Source: Crambe crambe
Taxonomy: Eukaryota; Porifera; Demospongiae; Poecilosclerida; Crambeidae
DNA length: 64,000 nucleotides
Assembly: GCA_963924555.1 (NCBI GenBank)
Contig: OZ004593.1
Span: forward strand, 5,638,480-5,702,479
Reading direction: 5' to 3'
Made by a program: the position numbers and the translations under genes. Below the pieces are notes generated by a model. That model was not told where the DNA came from and ran no database searches. It saw only the letters and a program-made list of their open reading frames with translations. Shown here piece after piece: positions 1 to 10,626 of the stretch (its first letter is position 1; each line of letters opens with the position of its first letter).

Positions 1-280
1 GTTCATTTGATATGAAACAGTTTCAGTTCATTTGATCAGATTACTGGTAGCTATTAGCTATACGAAGATATTTGATGGATCGCTGCCTTAAAATGTTTGC
101 ATGTTCAGTTTGTGAAACCTGGGGGGATGCCTAATGCTTCACTCTGACTCTAAAGCTAATAACACACTTTCAGTTTATCATTTATCATGTTGTAGCTGAT
201 GTGTACACGATCTGTGTGTATTTTAATGATACATGTACAAATATTGTATGCATAACCCCTTTAGTAGTTTATTTATGAAC

Positions 281-1481
281 ACTACACATTTCCCACTAGT
301 ACATCAGTGAATGGATCATCTCCTACTGGAAACTGTTCCAGACTGCAGAAAAAAAAAGATAGCATAATGACAACCTGTTTTCAACCGCCAAACTCTTATG
401 TTCTGTTTAATCGGCATATCCCCACACTCACTGGATTAGATGGTGACATGTGGGCAAGTCAACTACTCACTATAAACACAATACAATCCTTGACTGTTGT
501 CATCTTTGACTTCACTGACACACCAGGCTATTTTGGGATACAGAGAGTTGAGGTGGTGATGTTCAACTGTCCACAGTGGGGGATAGCTTCTACTAATATC
601 CTCCTCACAGGGGCCACAGCTAGAAGTCAGCTCTTCAACCCTTTTGCTTCAACCTCTGTTAGTTCCCTCACCTCCTGTGAGTCTCTTGTGAGAGTGTGTT
701 TATCAATCCACATAACTCGGCCACTAATTGGTCTACAATTCACCCATCACCAGGATTCTGACTGGCTGCATCTTGCTGAGGTGACCTTCTATGGTGGAAA
801 TCCTAACTGTCCACCAAATGTCATCCTCAATCCACCTACTACAACACAAACACCAGATACAACAACATCACAACTACAACTGCCAGCACCATCACCTCAA
901 ATAGTAAGTGCATGTGCATGGTTAGGGTGAGGCTTCAGCCTCAATATCCTCATTATGACCATAATTCAGCTAGCCTATGATCCTATGTCTGCTAGCTATG
1001 TGAGTACAAACTGTGCAGGTGTGCATGCATGCAGCTGCCTTGTTCGCTTCATTTATGTTAGCTACAATATGTAATAGCTATAGCTATGTATATGGTAGCT
1101 ATTCCCTATTTTAAAATGTATATATTTATGAGGACTGTCACTAGCTCTTATAGTTTGTAGATTTTGTCCCTACCACCCTGTCTGAAGTCTAGCACTCCAG
1201 CCATCTTGTCAGCTGTCATTGCAGTCATTGTCACAGCTCTACTGGCCACTGTCATATTTGTAGTGGTGCAGGTCATTATCTGCAAGTGCCATCCAAAGTT
1301 CAGACCTGGAGGGACTAAGACAGGAGCCTCAACAGGAGGGGAGGGGCAGGAATATGAGCAGGTCGATGTGGAAGGTGTGGCTGTGAGGAATGGCAATGAT
1401 GCTATGTACATGGAGGTTGGAGAGCAAGGAGATAACACCATTGAACTGAAGGAAAATCAAGCATACGGCACTTACACTTAA
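281..1481 (+). pseudogene. Receptor-array copy 1, 5'-truncated (ectodomain plus tail A)
   Basis: The ectodomain exon runs to 903 (donor ATA|gtaagt) and the transmembrane/tail-A exon is 1161-1481. The 5' side is lost. Sequence up to about 275 matches the first-intron spacer of copy 11 (about 55100-55345) and then jumps straight into the ectodomain a few residues after its usual VYPERY start, so leader exon and acceptor are missing. A one-base deletion in the Thr-rich stalk shifts the frame, so the exon ends in phase 0 instead of phase 1. Exon 3, read from its acceptor in phase 0, happens to be in frame with the membrane segment, so the C-terminal half stays open. Tail A carries YEQV, YMEV and a YGTYT end. 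An upstream exon outside the window could in principle rescue it; as seen it has no start. Confidence 0.7.
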
Positions 1482-2002
1482 TGATCAGTACTTTCAAGGT
1501 TGCACATTTGATAGCTCAGTGCTTACTAACTTATTTCCACACTTGTGACCATGCACATGCCACTAGCTACGTATAGCTACTTTAAATTGTAGTGATGATA
1601 AAGTGTGTGCAGAAACTTAGCTATAGCCAGCTATTTTTTATAATCAAGCTTGTTATTATTTTTGTCTCAAACAAGGACAAGAAACTGCCAACGTTGCGAC
1701 CAATTTTTTCTTTGGTCCTCTTCAGTGCTAGAGTAGCTATCAAGTTATAGATAAAAAATAATAGTAATGGCAACTGAGTAAGAGCGTTTTAAAGGTAAAA
1801 GTTTAAAGTTGTCTATGCCTATAATAATGTGAAACTGCAACAGTTTTGATATGACAGCTACTTAAAGGCTACATGAGGCCATTCATGTAATGAACTTTAC
1901 CTCATGCTAATGGATTCTTGTCACTATAATATCAGCACCTTTTATACATCATCATTCTCCAATAGCTAAATAGCTGAGCTTAGGAACTACGTATCTATAG
2001 GC
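1482..2002 (+). other. Spacer between copies 1 and 2, repeated before copies 9 and 12
   Basis: No gene is visible. The stretch contains a block starting near 1620 (words such as TTTGTCTCAAACAA and TTCTTTGGTC) that recurs near 49190 and 61440, each time just upstream of a two-exon LTSYSGWVIPK leader. It is therefore the 5' flank, and probably the promoter region, of that leader class. Confidence 0.6.
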
Positions 2003-3096
2003 ATGATACTAACTAGCTATAGTGGATGGGTAATTCCCAAGGTGAGTTTCACAGGTTATCATGGTCATAGCTATAGCCCTTAATAGCCAATTGATTGTGT
2101 CCATTTAGGAAACTGGAGCTTTCTTATTTGTCCTGAGCATCTTCATTCCTTTCATATCAACTCAAGGTATAGATTTAGTGAGCTAGATATATATTCCAGC
2201 AGCTATTTTAGTTCTCAATAGCAAGTGTAATAGCAAAAGCTATTTCTGTTAACTTGCTAGCTAGGCAGCTATATAGAGCCAATGATCTATGGACATTCCA
2301 TTCACAGTCTATCCTGAACGCTACTACGCAACTCCAGACCAATCATCTTTGACTTCACTAAATTCAGGCTATGACAGAATAGAAAGAGTTGAGGTGGTGA
2401 TGTTCAACTGTCCACAGTGGGGGATAGCATCTACTACCATACAACTCGATGGGGCCAATGCTAGAAGTCAACCCTTCAACACTTTAAATTTAACCTCTGT
2501 TAGTTCCCTCACCCCCTGTGAGTCTCTTGTGAGAGTGTGTTTATCAGCCCCCCGTATCTCAACCACTAATTATATTATTCACCCTTGACCATCTTTAATC
2601 TAACTATTAGTAGCTATGCACACACACATACACAATACTTGTTCTATGATATGTAACTAGCTAACAAGATCATGTCAGTGTCGAATTTTGTGTTATACTC
2701 AATAATAGCTATATCTCTTAAAATGCACTGCTGCTAGTGAGCTAACTATAATATTATAGCTGGCTGTGTCCATATTTTTTGGTTTTTTGGTATTTTCATT
2801 CCTGCAGGCGCTATTCATAGATGTGCGAATTCTCTCCTTTTCCAATATCATTATCAGTTATCATCACTGTCATCACCACAGCCCTGCTGGCCACAGTTGT
2901 CTTTTTACTGGTGCAGATTGCTATCTGCAAGTGCTATACAAATTCCGGTCCTGGAGGAACTGGGAAAAGAGGAGGGGAGGGGGAAGGGGAGGAGGAGGAG
3001 GTGTACATGAAAATGGGTGGGGATGAGGGAGGCGTGGCTGTGATTAGTGGTAGTAATAAAGGAAATGATCCCACATATATGGAAATTGGAGATTGA
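2003..3096 (+). pseudogene. Receptor-array copy 2, degenerate (second leader type, deleted ectodomain, tail B)
   Basis: Leader exon 1 is 2003-2041 (MILTSYSGWVIPK, phase 0) and leader exon 2 is 2109-2166 (ETGAFLFVLSIFIPFISTQ, phase 1). The ectodomain exon starts at 2308 after ttcacag, but about 240 bp are deleted, joining VYPERY to the LTSLNSGYDRIERVEVV segment. The frame then breaks at the LIGLQF stretch and ends in a stop at 2586-2588, before any stalk. A tail-B exon follows at 2808-3096 and encodes a hydrophobic segment, a Glu-rich run, YMKM and PTYMEI. About 10 bp are missing near its start compared with other tail-B copies, so phase-1 entry would be out of frame. A functional product is unlikely. 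Confidence 0.65.
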
Positions 3097-3514
3097 GGGT
3101 GTGAATTGCAAGTTGGCTGTCCAATGTATAAAATGCAAAATCTAAAGGAGCTGTGTAAACTTGAGGCTGTGTGCCTTTTCCTCAATAGCTGCAAGTTTTT
3201 ATTGCAGTCAATTTACGATCTACATTTGGACAACCAACTTGTAGCTAGCTAATTCACTGTATTAGTGCTTTATGCAGGATTCCCTTGTACCTATAGCTAA
3301 CAATTAATTTTGCTCCCAAAATTTCTTTAGCTCTTTAGCTAGGGCCCCCAGTCACTATCCCTATGGGGGTCTAGGAATGGAGGCCCACTATCCCCATATC
3401 ACTTTGACACAGGAAACAATCTGTTTTTATTTTTGGGTGTGGCTTATGGTTTATTAATACGTGTGCTGCATGCAAGTTCCAACTAGTACCTGTGACGCGC
3501 ATAGCTTCTTCAAG
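3097..3514 (+). other. 5' flank of copy 3 with conserved GGGTGTGGC box
   Basis: No gene is visible. The stretch joins the tail-B relic of copy 2 to the 18-nt start exon of copy 3. It carries GGGTGTGGCTTATGG from 3435, about 80 bp before the ATG. The same stretch is found upstream of copy 7. Confidence 0.5.
3435..3449 (+). promoter_or_regulatory. Conserved GT/CACCC-type box before the MPTVHE start exon
   Basis: GGGTGTGGCTTATGG lies about 80 bp before the start exon at 3515. The same core occurs 72-93 bp before each of the other five start exons (boxes near 11549, 18979, 23454, 42303 and 54830). The core resembles binding sites of KLF/Sp zinc-finger factors. It may simply be part of the duplicated block. 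Confidence 0.4.
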
Positions 3515-6500
3515 ATGCCAACAGTTCATGAGGTAAGTTAAGTCTACAAATCGAGATTACTAACTAAGATGTTGGGCTGACACTCTCTAGTGGAACTAGA
3601 AAAGCACTGCATTGGGAGTGGTTTGGTCAATGTATTGCCATAGTGCATAATTGTGAGCATTTGAGTTAGCTGCCACTTAGTGAGGTGCAAAGCAAGCACA
3701 CTCATTTTTTATGTTAGTGGGGAAAAACTGCCATGTTAGGACCAGTTAAACACAGTAGCTAGACTAGCTAGTTGGACTAGCTGGCATCAGTATATCAGTT
3801 CTTTTGATCAGATCACTGGTAGCTATAGCAAGAAGACAGTGGATTAATATTGCTGCTTTAAAATGCTTGCATGATCAGGAGAGACCTGGGGGGCCTGGGA
3901 TGCCAAATGCTTCACTCTGACTCTAAGAGCTAATACTTTGTTTATAATGTTTATCATGTTGTAGCTGATGTGTACACAATCTCTATGTATATTTTAATGG
4001 TACAATTATAATTATGTAAAAATATTAGCTTTGTATGCATAACCACATTAGTGGTTTGTTTATTTCTATACTGAGTCATGTATATAATTGTGGGGGATCT
4101 CTCGCTAGAAACAATTATGTGCACTGAAAGAGCTCAATCAAATCTTCATACGGGCCTCACTATTCTATGGAACGGAACGGAACAGAACAGAACGGTTCCG
4201 GGACTCTATTTTCACTGAGCACGCGTATGCGTATATGCTAACAGTTTGGGGTCCCTAGGATGGTGAAAGTGTGTAATGCACTGTCATAGCTGATCTTCTT
4301 GTCATTGATGTGCTCTTTCTCTCTGAGATAAACAAGATTCTCTCAAAATTCCCATAATAAACTTAATGACAAAAACAAGTGTTGTATTGATAACAGATGT
4401 TCGTATAATCTTCTAATGACCAGACTATGCTATAGCTAGGACAAACAGACTCAGGCTCACAGTCACTATGCAATAACTCTAATGCTGATGCTTCTTGGCC
4501 GTCTTTGCCAACAAATCAGGCCTATTATCACATGCAGAGAACTGACTAAATGACAGCAGTGAACAAAAACAACAGAGATTGCAAGGTACACGAACTAGTG
4601 ATCGTTTGAAGTGTCAAAGAGAGAGCCATGGTGAAGGAGAATCTCAGATCTATGACTTTGAGGCTTCCAAACAATGAGAGAATCCAGCAATCAAGCTATG
4701 TGTGAGAATAACCATTCAAAACGGCAGTTCGAAAGCATTGAACAGCAAAATTACTAGCTGTGTAAATACTAGCTAATCAATCTTACTACAATAAGCCATG
4801 TTGCTCAGTGCGCATTATTTAGAACTCTCCACAGAAAAGAAGTATATTTTGGCAACATTTTGTAGAAACATTAACCCCTGCACTTTCAATTATTTATGCC
4901 CATGCAGCAAGTGTTGAGCAATTCCAAACATAATCATCCTTTAGGACTCTGGCTTCAAGCCGCATCTCTTATATACCCACTGTAAAGCATTTAAAATAAA
5001 ATAGCTAAATTTAGAAAGTTAAAGGTTGCACTTAGTGCCGAGGCATTCCTAGTCCTTTTAAAAGACTAACTTAATTGTTAGAAAAGTTGGAGCCTATGAG
5101 ACAAAGCAAATAACCTCACAAAATGGGAGGGGGAGGGAACTGGCTGGAAATTGTCAAGCTGCTATTCTGAGCAGTAGTAATGAATTCTTTGGACAAGCTT
5201 TAGTTAACGACTTATGCTTACTGGATTGATTGTTTACATGCATACACATACATATATACATACATACATACATACATACATACATACATACATACATACA
5301 CATACATTGTACATACATGGTGTTTCCATCTAAAATTAAAGCAGAGGACTTTGTTCACGCTGACATTATAATTGCATTGTTATGTTGTTGATTATTATAG
5401 GGATACATGTTCAAGAGTGTACTCTTTTCAAGTATCTTTCTTCTTCCTCTCATCTCATCTCAATGTATGTCACTGTATGAGCTGTACTTATTTCCCCAGG
5501 CTAAGTCCTTGAGTCCTTTACCTGGGCTTGCTCACTAGTCTAACTTGAGTCCAGCCTTGGCTTTTACTAGTCAGGCTTCACTGTAAAGTTAGATATTAAT
5601 ACTGGAATTTTAGTGGAAATGGATGACTGGTGTGTGCAGTCATGTGATTATCATGATGATTGGCACACATAGTGTGGTGAGTAGTGTTACTAGGTCCCTA
5701 CTTGGTTTGCTTATTCCACACTGGGGAGTTGGCTGAAGAATTACATACTGCATGTATAGTGGAATAAATTTTTTGTGGTTTCGTGGTTTCATGGTTTCGA
5801 AAATTACCGTATAGCGAGAAATTTTCGAGGGAGAAAATTTTCACGAATTTCACTAAAGAGGAGCAATTCGTGAAAAAATATACCATGAAATTAAAGCCAG
5901 GTAGTAGGTAAAGGGTAGATATAAATTGGGCGTGGTCAGCTAGATCAAGAAGCGAAGCATATCAATACCGGTATATGGCGCTTTACAAGTACTTCAGGCG
6001 GTCTATGTCTGCCGATGACTGTCCTCTGCCAGACCCAGAAGGACCTTTATCTATCAGAATACCCTCTTCGTCGATTTAAGTAGCTAATAAAGAAGTAAAA
6101 CTAATTTTGAACGAAGTACATGCTGGAAATGGGAAGAAGCGTGGTCCTTACAAGAGCTACACTGCTAGCGAGAAAGCTAGGATTGCCAAACGGGCTGTTG
6201 AGTGTGGTGTTACTAACACTATAAGGTATTTTGCTACTGAGTTTGCTGACAGACCCCTGAATAAGGGTACAGTTCGTATATGGGTCAAGCAATACAAACA
6301 TGAGCTTGTCCTGAGAAAGAAAGATAATAAGAGCATGGACATTAAAGCATTGGAGAGCATGAGAAGAGGTCGGCCATTATTGCTTGGTAATGAATTGGAT
6401 AAACGACTTCAAGAATATATTAAGTCCTTAAGAGAATGTGGAGCTGTTGTCAACACTCGCATTGTAATGGCAGCTGCTGAGGGAATAGTAAAAAGTCATG

Positions 6501-9500
6501 ATAGTAACTTGCTTCTTTTTAATGGTGGGCACATTCATTTAGGTAAGCACTGGGCAAAGAATTTTTTGTATCGCATGGGTTTTGTCAAACGAAGGGCAAA
6601 TACTACAGCGAAAGTGACTGTGTCGGATTTTGAGGCTTGTAAATCCCAGTTTTTATTTGATATTGAAACCATTGTTGAAATGGAAGAAATTCCTAAGGAT
6701 TTGATCATCAATTGGGACCATACAGGGATTAAGTATGTACCCGTGGGCAACTGGACTATGGCTAAAGAAGGAAGCAAGAGAGTAGAAATTGTTGGTATGG
6801 ACGACAAGAGGCAGATTACTGCAGTTTTTGGATGTACCATGGAAGGTGAGTTTTTGCCACCTCAAATCATATATGGTGGAAAAACTCCTCGATGCTTACC
6901 TTCAGCAAAGTTTCCTAGCTCCTGGGACATTACGTACTCTCATAATCACTGGGCAAATGAACAGACCACAGAAAGTTACATCCAAAAAATTTTGATCCCA
7001 TTCATTGAAAAAAAGAGGTGTACCCTAAAACTCAGCCCTCAGCAGTCAGTTCTTGTTTTGTTTGACAGATTCAAAGGTCAATGCACACAAGGTATACTCT
7101 CTTTGTTGGACAAGAATAATATTCTCTATGCAATAGTACCTGCCAACTGTACAGATCGCCTCCAACCACTTGATGTCAGCATAAATAAGGCAGCCAAGGA
7201 GTGTCTTCGCAGGCAGTTTCAGGAGTGGTACTCCAACAAGGTATGCCAGCAGTTAGAAGAAGGGAAGAAAGCTACTGCAAAATCAGTTGATTTAAGGATG
7301 TCAGTTGTTAAGCCACTCAGTGTAAAGTGGTTGATTAGTGTTAATGACTACATCAAGTCACACCCTGAAATGATAAAGAATGGATTCAAAGAGGCTGGAA
7401 TTCTCCAGTGAAGTGACGATTATGAATTATGATGCATATTTGATTTCTTTAAACATTATAATAATTATTATAATATAGTATTATAAGGAAACATGGTAAA
7501 TTTATTGTTACTGAAACACTTTAAAAGATGGGGCCTCATTTGGGATTGATTAAAAACAATATCTGTGACATTAACATGGAGTAAAAGTGACAGAACTACA
7601 GCAATAGCAAATAGGCCACAGTCTTGACCACCAACTTGCTTTTGCATCCAAATGAGATCAAATTTGGGTGAACTGGAGAGTTTAAACAGGTTGGTAATTA
7701 TTGTTTTACTCTCTCCATCCAAAGAATTATAAACAGAGTCATAAATTTCAATGACATCTATAGCACTATTAAGAGTAAATGCAACTATCCAGTGATTACC
7801 CCGGTCATGTATGATTTGTACCCCCTTTTCTATCCTCTTTGCTGGTACTTTCTTTTGAAAAACTGTTGAAATTAAACCTTCCGTGCCAGGAAATTGTCCT
7901 AGCAATAGTCTTCCTGCAAAACTGATGTGCTTGTCATTCAACATCTCGCCATTCAAAATGATGTCTCTGTCTGATTCAGTCATAAAATATCCATTAGCCT
8001 TCAACCAAATACTGGTAACTGCATTTGAGCTAGAGTCCTTCATTGATTTTTTCTCCCCTGAATCTTCATTCTCCTCGGTAGTAGTCACTAACTTGATTTT
8101 CTTATTAGGAGGCTCAATATAAATATTATTATTTACCACAGAAGGAGCATTCTTCAGTAACTTCTTCACTTTATTAATATCTTTCTCCTTTCCGCTGAAA
8201 GTTAGTATGCATGGTATTTCCAGGCCACCCTGAGGTAAATCAGATGAATACCGCCTACTTCCAGTAACTTGACAATGAATGGTACCCGATTTTCTCAGAA
8301 AGAAATGACAAACAGCAGATATAGCTCTAGGCACATGACCAACAGTAGTGCCTGAAGTCACGACAGCTACAGCATAGGGGTCTTCTACATTTCCAAATTC
8401 GTTCTGGCATGTAAGAATTTCACCATGAGGAGCTGTCCATATGCTCTTATACACATGATAGCCACGAATACAAGAATCTAAACTGTAAGTAGTAGCCATC
8501 TTCTCGATCTCCAAAATAATGCAGCTGCAACCTTACGCATGCGCACGTCGTGAAGTACAGCTTAGGATGATGTCATGCATGCGTGGTTGAAATTCTCTTT
8601 TGACATCGTGAATATTTTATTCGTGAACTGAAGTTGTGATCCTGTTTCGTGAAAAATTTGTCCCTCGAAAATTTCTCGCTATACGGTAGTTCCTCTATGC
8701 TCAAAAAATTATGCTCATGTGTAAAGTTATTATGCTCATGTGCAATGTCATTATGCTTATGTTGTGCACTGATCAGTAAATCTGACCCTGGATTTGTGGT
8801 AATTGTGTTCATGGTTTGTGAATCAGCTGATACTGAAAGAGTTTTTTTTTTCAATGCTAAAAAGACAGTTTACTGATAAACAAGCCAAGACTATGTGGAA
8901 TTGAATGTCATGCTAGCGTGTAATAGTCATTCAAAATGAATATATGAAATGTGATGATTATGATGCTTGTTATTGTGCCAAGGCAAGGCCTAAGTGTGAA
9001 CCATATAATTTCCCTTGTTTTTTGTATGCCTGCTATGCAGTTTTATTTTGTGGTGATCATCTGTTGGCTTGCATTCTTTTAAAAATTTTTCTCCCCACAT
9101 TCTGTTTAGTCTATCCTGAATGCTACACATTTCCCACTGGTACATGTACATCAGTAAATGGATCATATCCTACTGGAAACTGTTCTAATGTTAGTATGGA
9201 TGACACAATGACAACCTGTCTGCAACCAACCACCAGTGTTCTGTTTGATGGGCGTGTTCCCACACTCACTGGATTAGATGGTCACATGTGGGCAGGTCAA
9301 TTACTCACAATGCAAACAACGCAATCTCTGACTAATGTCATCTTTGACTTCACTGACACACCAGGCTATGTTGGGATACAGAGAGTTGAGGTGGTGATGT
9401 TCAACTGTCCACAGTGGGGGATAGTATCTACTACCATCACCCTCAGTGGGGCCACTGCTAGAGGTCAGCCCTTCGTCACTTTTGATTCAATCTCTGTTAG

Positions 9501-10626
9501 TTTCCTCACCTCCTGTGAGTCTCTTGTGAGAGTGTGTTTATCAGCCTTCATTTCTCTACCACTAATTGGTCTACAATTCACCCTTGACCAGGACTCTGAC
9601 TGGGTGCACCTTGCTGAGGTGACCTTCTATGGCAGAGGTCTCACATGTCCACCAAATGTCATCCTAACACCACCACCTACAACCACAATATCACCAATGA
9701 CAATGTCACCAACGACAATGTCACCAACCACAATGTCACCAACTACAACTGCCATCACCTCGAATAGTAAGTGCATGTGTGTTAGTGTATGACGGTAGTT
9801 GTGAACCTTCACCTTCTGAATCATTAGGGTGAGGCTAGCCTCACTGTGACCATAATTCAGCTAGCCTATGTCAGCTAGTTATGTGTACTAGTACAAAATT
9901 TGAGGGATGATAAATTGTGCAGACTCACACCATGTGCATGAATACATGTCTGCATTTATGCATAGCTAGCTGCCTGGCCAGGGTTTACCGAGTCCCGAGG
10001 GTGAGGGTCGTTTATAATCATAATACCCATGGCACCCATGTTTAAAGTTGACACTTTAGCAGAGAGATTATACATTTCCATGGACGATGGGCAATATATG
10101 ACTCATATTGCCCATCACGATGAGCATTATGGCTTATAAACCACTTTGATCTCGCCCACACATGAGATGTAATTAGCATGTGTTATAGCTGTTGCTATAG
10201 CTGCCAATTATGGTATTTCCTATCTTCAATATGAATTTATGAGGACTATCACTAGCTCCTAATCATTATAATCATACTGTAGACTCTGTCCCTACTACAA
10301 GTTCCTCCCTATCTGATGTCTGTCCCCCGACTCCTTCCTGTTCCATTACTCCAGCCATCTTGTCAGCTATCATTGCAGTTATTGTCACAGCTCTACTGGC
10401 CACAGTCATCTTTGTGGTGGTGCAGGTTGTCATCTGCAAGTTCCATCCAAAGTTCAGACCTGGAGGGAGAGCCTCAGCAGGAGGGGAGGGGCAGGAGTAT
10501 GAGCAGGTCAATGTGGAAGGTGTAGCTGTGAGGGGTGGCAATGATGCTATGTACATGGAGGTTGGAGAGCAAAGAGGTAACACCATTGAACTCAAGGAGA
10601 ATGAAGCATATGGCACTTACACTTAG
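3515..10626 (+). CDS. Receptor-array copy 3: single-pass membrane protein, tail A (intact)
   Basis: Proposed exons are 3515-3532 (MPTVHE, phase 0), 5401-5464 (GYMFKSVLFSSIFLLPLISSQ), 9110-9766 (ectodomain and stalk) and 10283-10626 (membrane segment and tail). They total 1083 nt, or 360 residues with no internal stop. The leader is hydrophobic. The ectodomain has conserved Cys residues, N-glycosylation sequons near its start, and an ending WVHLAEVTFYG that resembles the last strand of galactose-binding-like domains. The stalk repeats a TMSPT-type unit. The membrane segment contains VIFVVVQVVICK and is followed by YEQV, YMEV and YGTYT. All junctions fit GT-AG in phases 0, 1, 1. The second intron holds the pogo-type element at 5807-8686. 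Surface receptor is inferred from architecture; no ligand is known. The start exon is inferred from its conservation and phase; the ATG at 5407 is an alternative. Confidence 0.7.
5229..5313 (+). repeat. (CATA)n microsatellite in intron 1 of copy 3
   Basis: A run of CATA units lies just before the leader exon. A shorter version sits in the same position in copy 7 (about 25266-25318), so the two introns are duplicates that differ in repeat length. Confidence 0.85.
5807..5847 (+). repeat. Left terminal inverted repeat of the pogo-type element
   Basis: The first 26 bases match the reverse complement of 8661-8686 exactly; the following 15 match imperfectly and include TTTCACGAA in both ends. Confidence 0.9.
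6005..7411 (+). CDS. Pogo-like transposase (CENP-B-type HTH, DDE_1), probable in-frame stop near the start
   Basis: The main open frame is 6107-7411 (434 residues, TTG at its left edge). An N-terminal helix-turn-helix region (about 15-65) is followed by a CENP-B-like region and a DDE_1 catalytic core. The three acidic residues are Asp204 in NWDHTG, Asp320 in LFDRFKGQ and Asp356 in LQPLDVSINK, giving a DD35D spacing. These motifs are typical of pogo/Tigger cut-and-paste transposases. There is no in-frame ATG near 6107. An ATG at 6005 is in the same frame and opens 24 residues, but a TAA at 6077-6079 interrupts it. The copy may therefore carry a nonsense mutation near its 5' end or start differently. 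The catalytic core looks undamaged. Confidence 0.88.
7468..8514 (-). CDS. HIRAN domain plus Ulp1-like (C48) cysteine protease, carried by the pogo-type element
   Basis: This intact 348-residue frame starts with ATG at 8514. Residues about 15-105 resemble a HIRAN domain (YHVYKSIWTAP, DPYAVAVV, VGHVPRAIS), a module known from DNA-remodelling proteins. A basic linker follows. Residues about 185-345 resemble the Ulp1/SENP peptidase fold, with candidate catalytic His241 (GNHWIVAF), Asp259 (IYDS) and Cys299 (QVGGQDCGLFAIA). LNDKHISFAGRLL matches the N-terminal region of transposon-associated Ulp1 proteins. The gene lies wholly inside the element and faces the transposase, so it is element cargo or an accessory gene. 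It could cleave SUMO or ubiquitin-like proteins, or have another peptidase role; the substrate is unknown. Confidence 0.8.
   Translation of the reverse strand: MEIEKMATTYSLDSCIRGYHVYKSIWTAPHGEILTCQNEFGNVEDPYAVAVVTSGTTVGHVPRAISAVCHFFLRKSGTIHCQVTGSRRYSSDLPQGGLEIPCILTFSGKEKDINKVKKLLKNAPSVVNNNIYIEPPNKKIKLVTTTEENEDSGEKKSMKDSSSNAVTSIWLKANGYFMTESDRDIILNGEMLNDKHISFAGRLLLGQFPGTEGLISTVFQKKVPAKRIEKGVQIIHDRGNHWIVAFTLNSAIDVIEIYDSVYNSLDGESKTIITNLFKLSSSPKFDLIWMQKQVGGQDCGLFAIAVVLSLLLHVNVTDIVFNQSQMRPHLLKCFSNNKFTMFPYNTIL
8646..8686 (-). repeat. Right terminal inverted repeat of the pogo-type element
   Basis: Reverse complement of the left end; the outermost 26 bases are identical and TA follows at 8687-8688. 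Confidence 0.9.
9675..9760 (+). repeat. 15-bp coding repeat in the stalk of copy 3
   Basis: Repeats of an ACAATGTCACCAAC unit encode TMSPT-type pentapeptides in the Pro/Thr-rich stalk. Other copies have different numbers and kinds of Pro/Thr units, so stalk length varies by repeat expansion. Confidence 0.8.

Larger units (their letters stand above)
5807..8686 (+). mobile_element. Pogo-type DNA transposon with two convergent genes
   Basis: The element is 2880 bp with inverted ends CCGTATAGCGAGAAATTTTC; about 26 bp are identical and weaker similarity continues to about 40 bp. It is flanked by TA at 5805-5806 and 8687-8688. The sister intron in copy 7 reads gaaaatTAgttcctc at 25815-25829, which is exactly the empty site with one TA. 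TA duplications and a DDE_1-type transposase place it in the Tc1/mariner/pogo group. It carries a plus-strand transposase and, facing it, a minus-strand HIRAN plus Ulp1-like gene whose 3' end lies 56 bp away. It sits in the intron between leader and ectodomain of copy 3. Confidence 0.92.

Noticed and set aside
1148-1441. Minus-strand open frames opposite every tail-A exon
   Set aside because: They are shadows of the conserved tail-A coding sequence. They have Ser/Pro/Thr-rich content and no domain.
8944-9109. Open frame running from an upstream ATG through the intron into the ectodomain exon (also at 16620, 46731 and 56348)
   Set aside because: The hydrophobic stretch before VYPE is the translated polypyrimidine tract (ttctgtttag). 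The leader exon upstream gives an exact phase fit and a proper signal sequence.
10010-10145. Hairpin GGGCAATATATGACTCATAT/ATTGCCC in intron 3 of copy 3 (also near 35970) as a separate transposon
   Set aside because: No bounded ends or duplication could be found. It may be intronic sequence shared by duplication.
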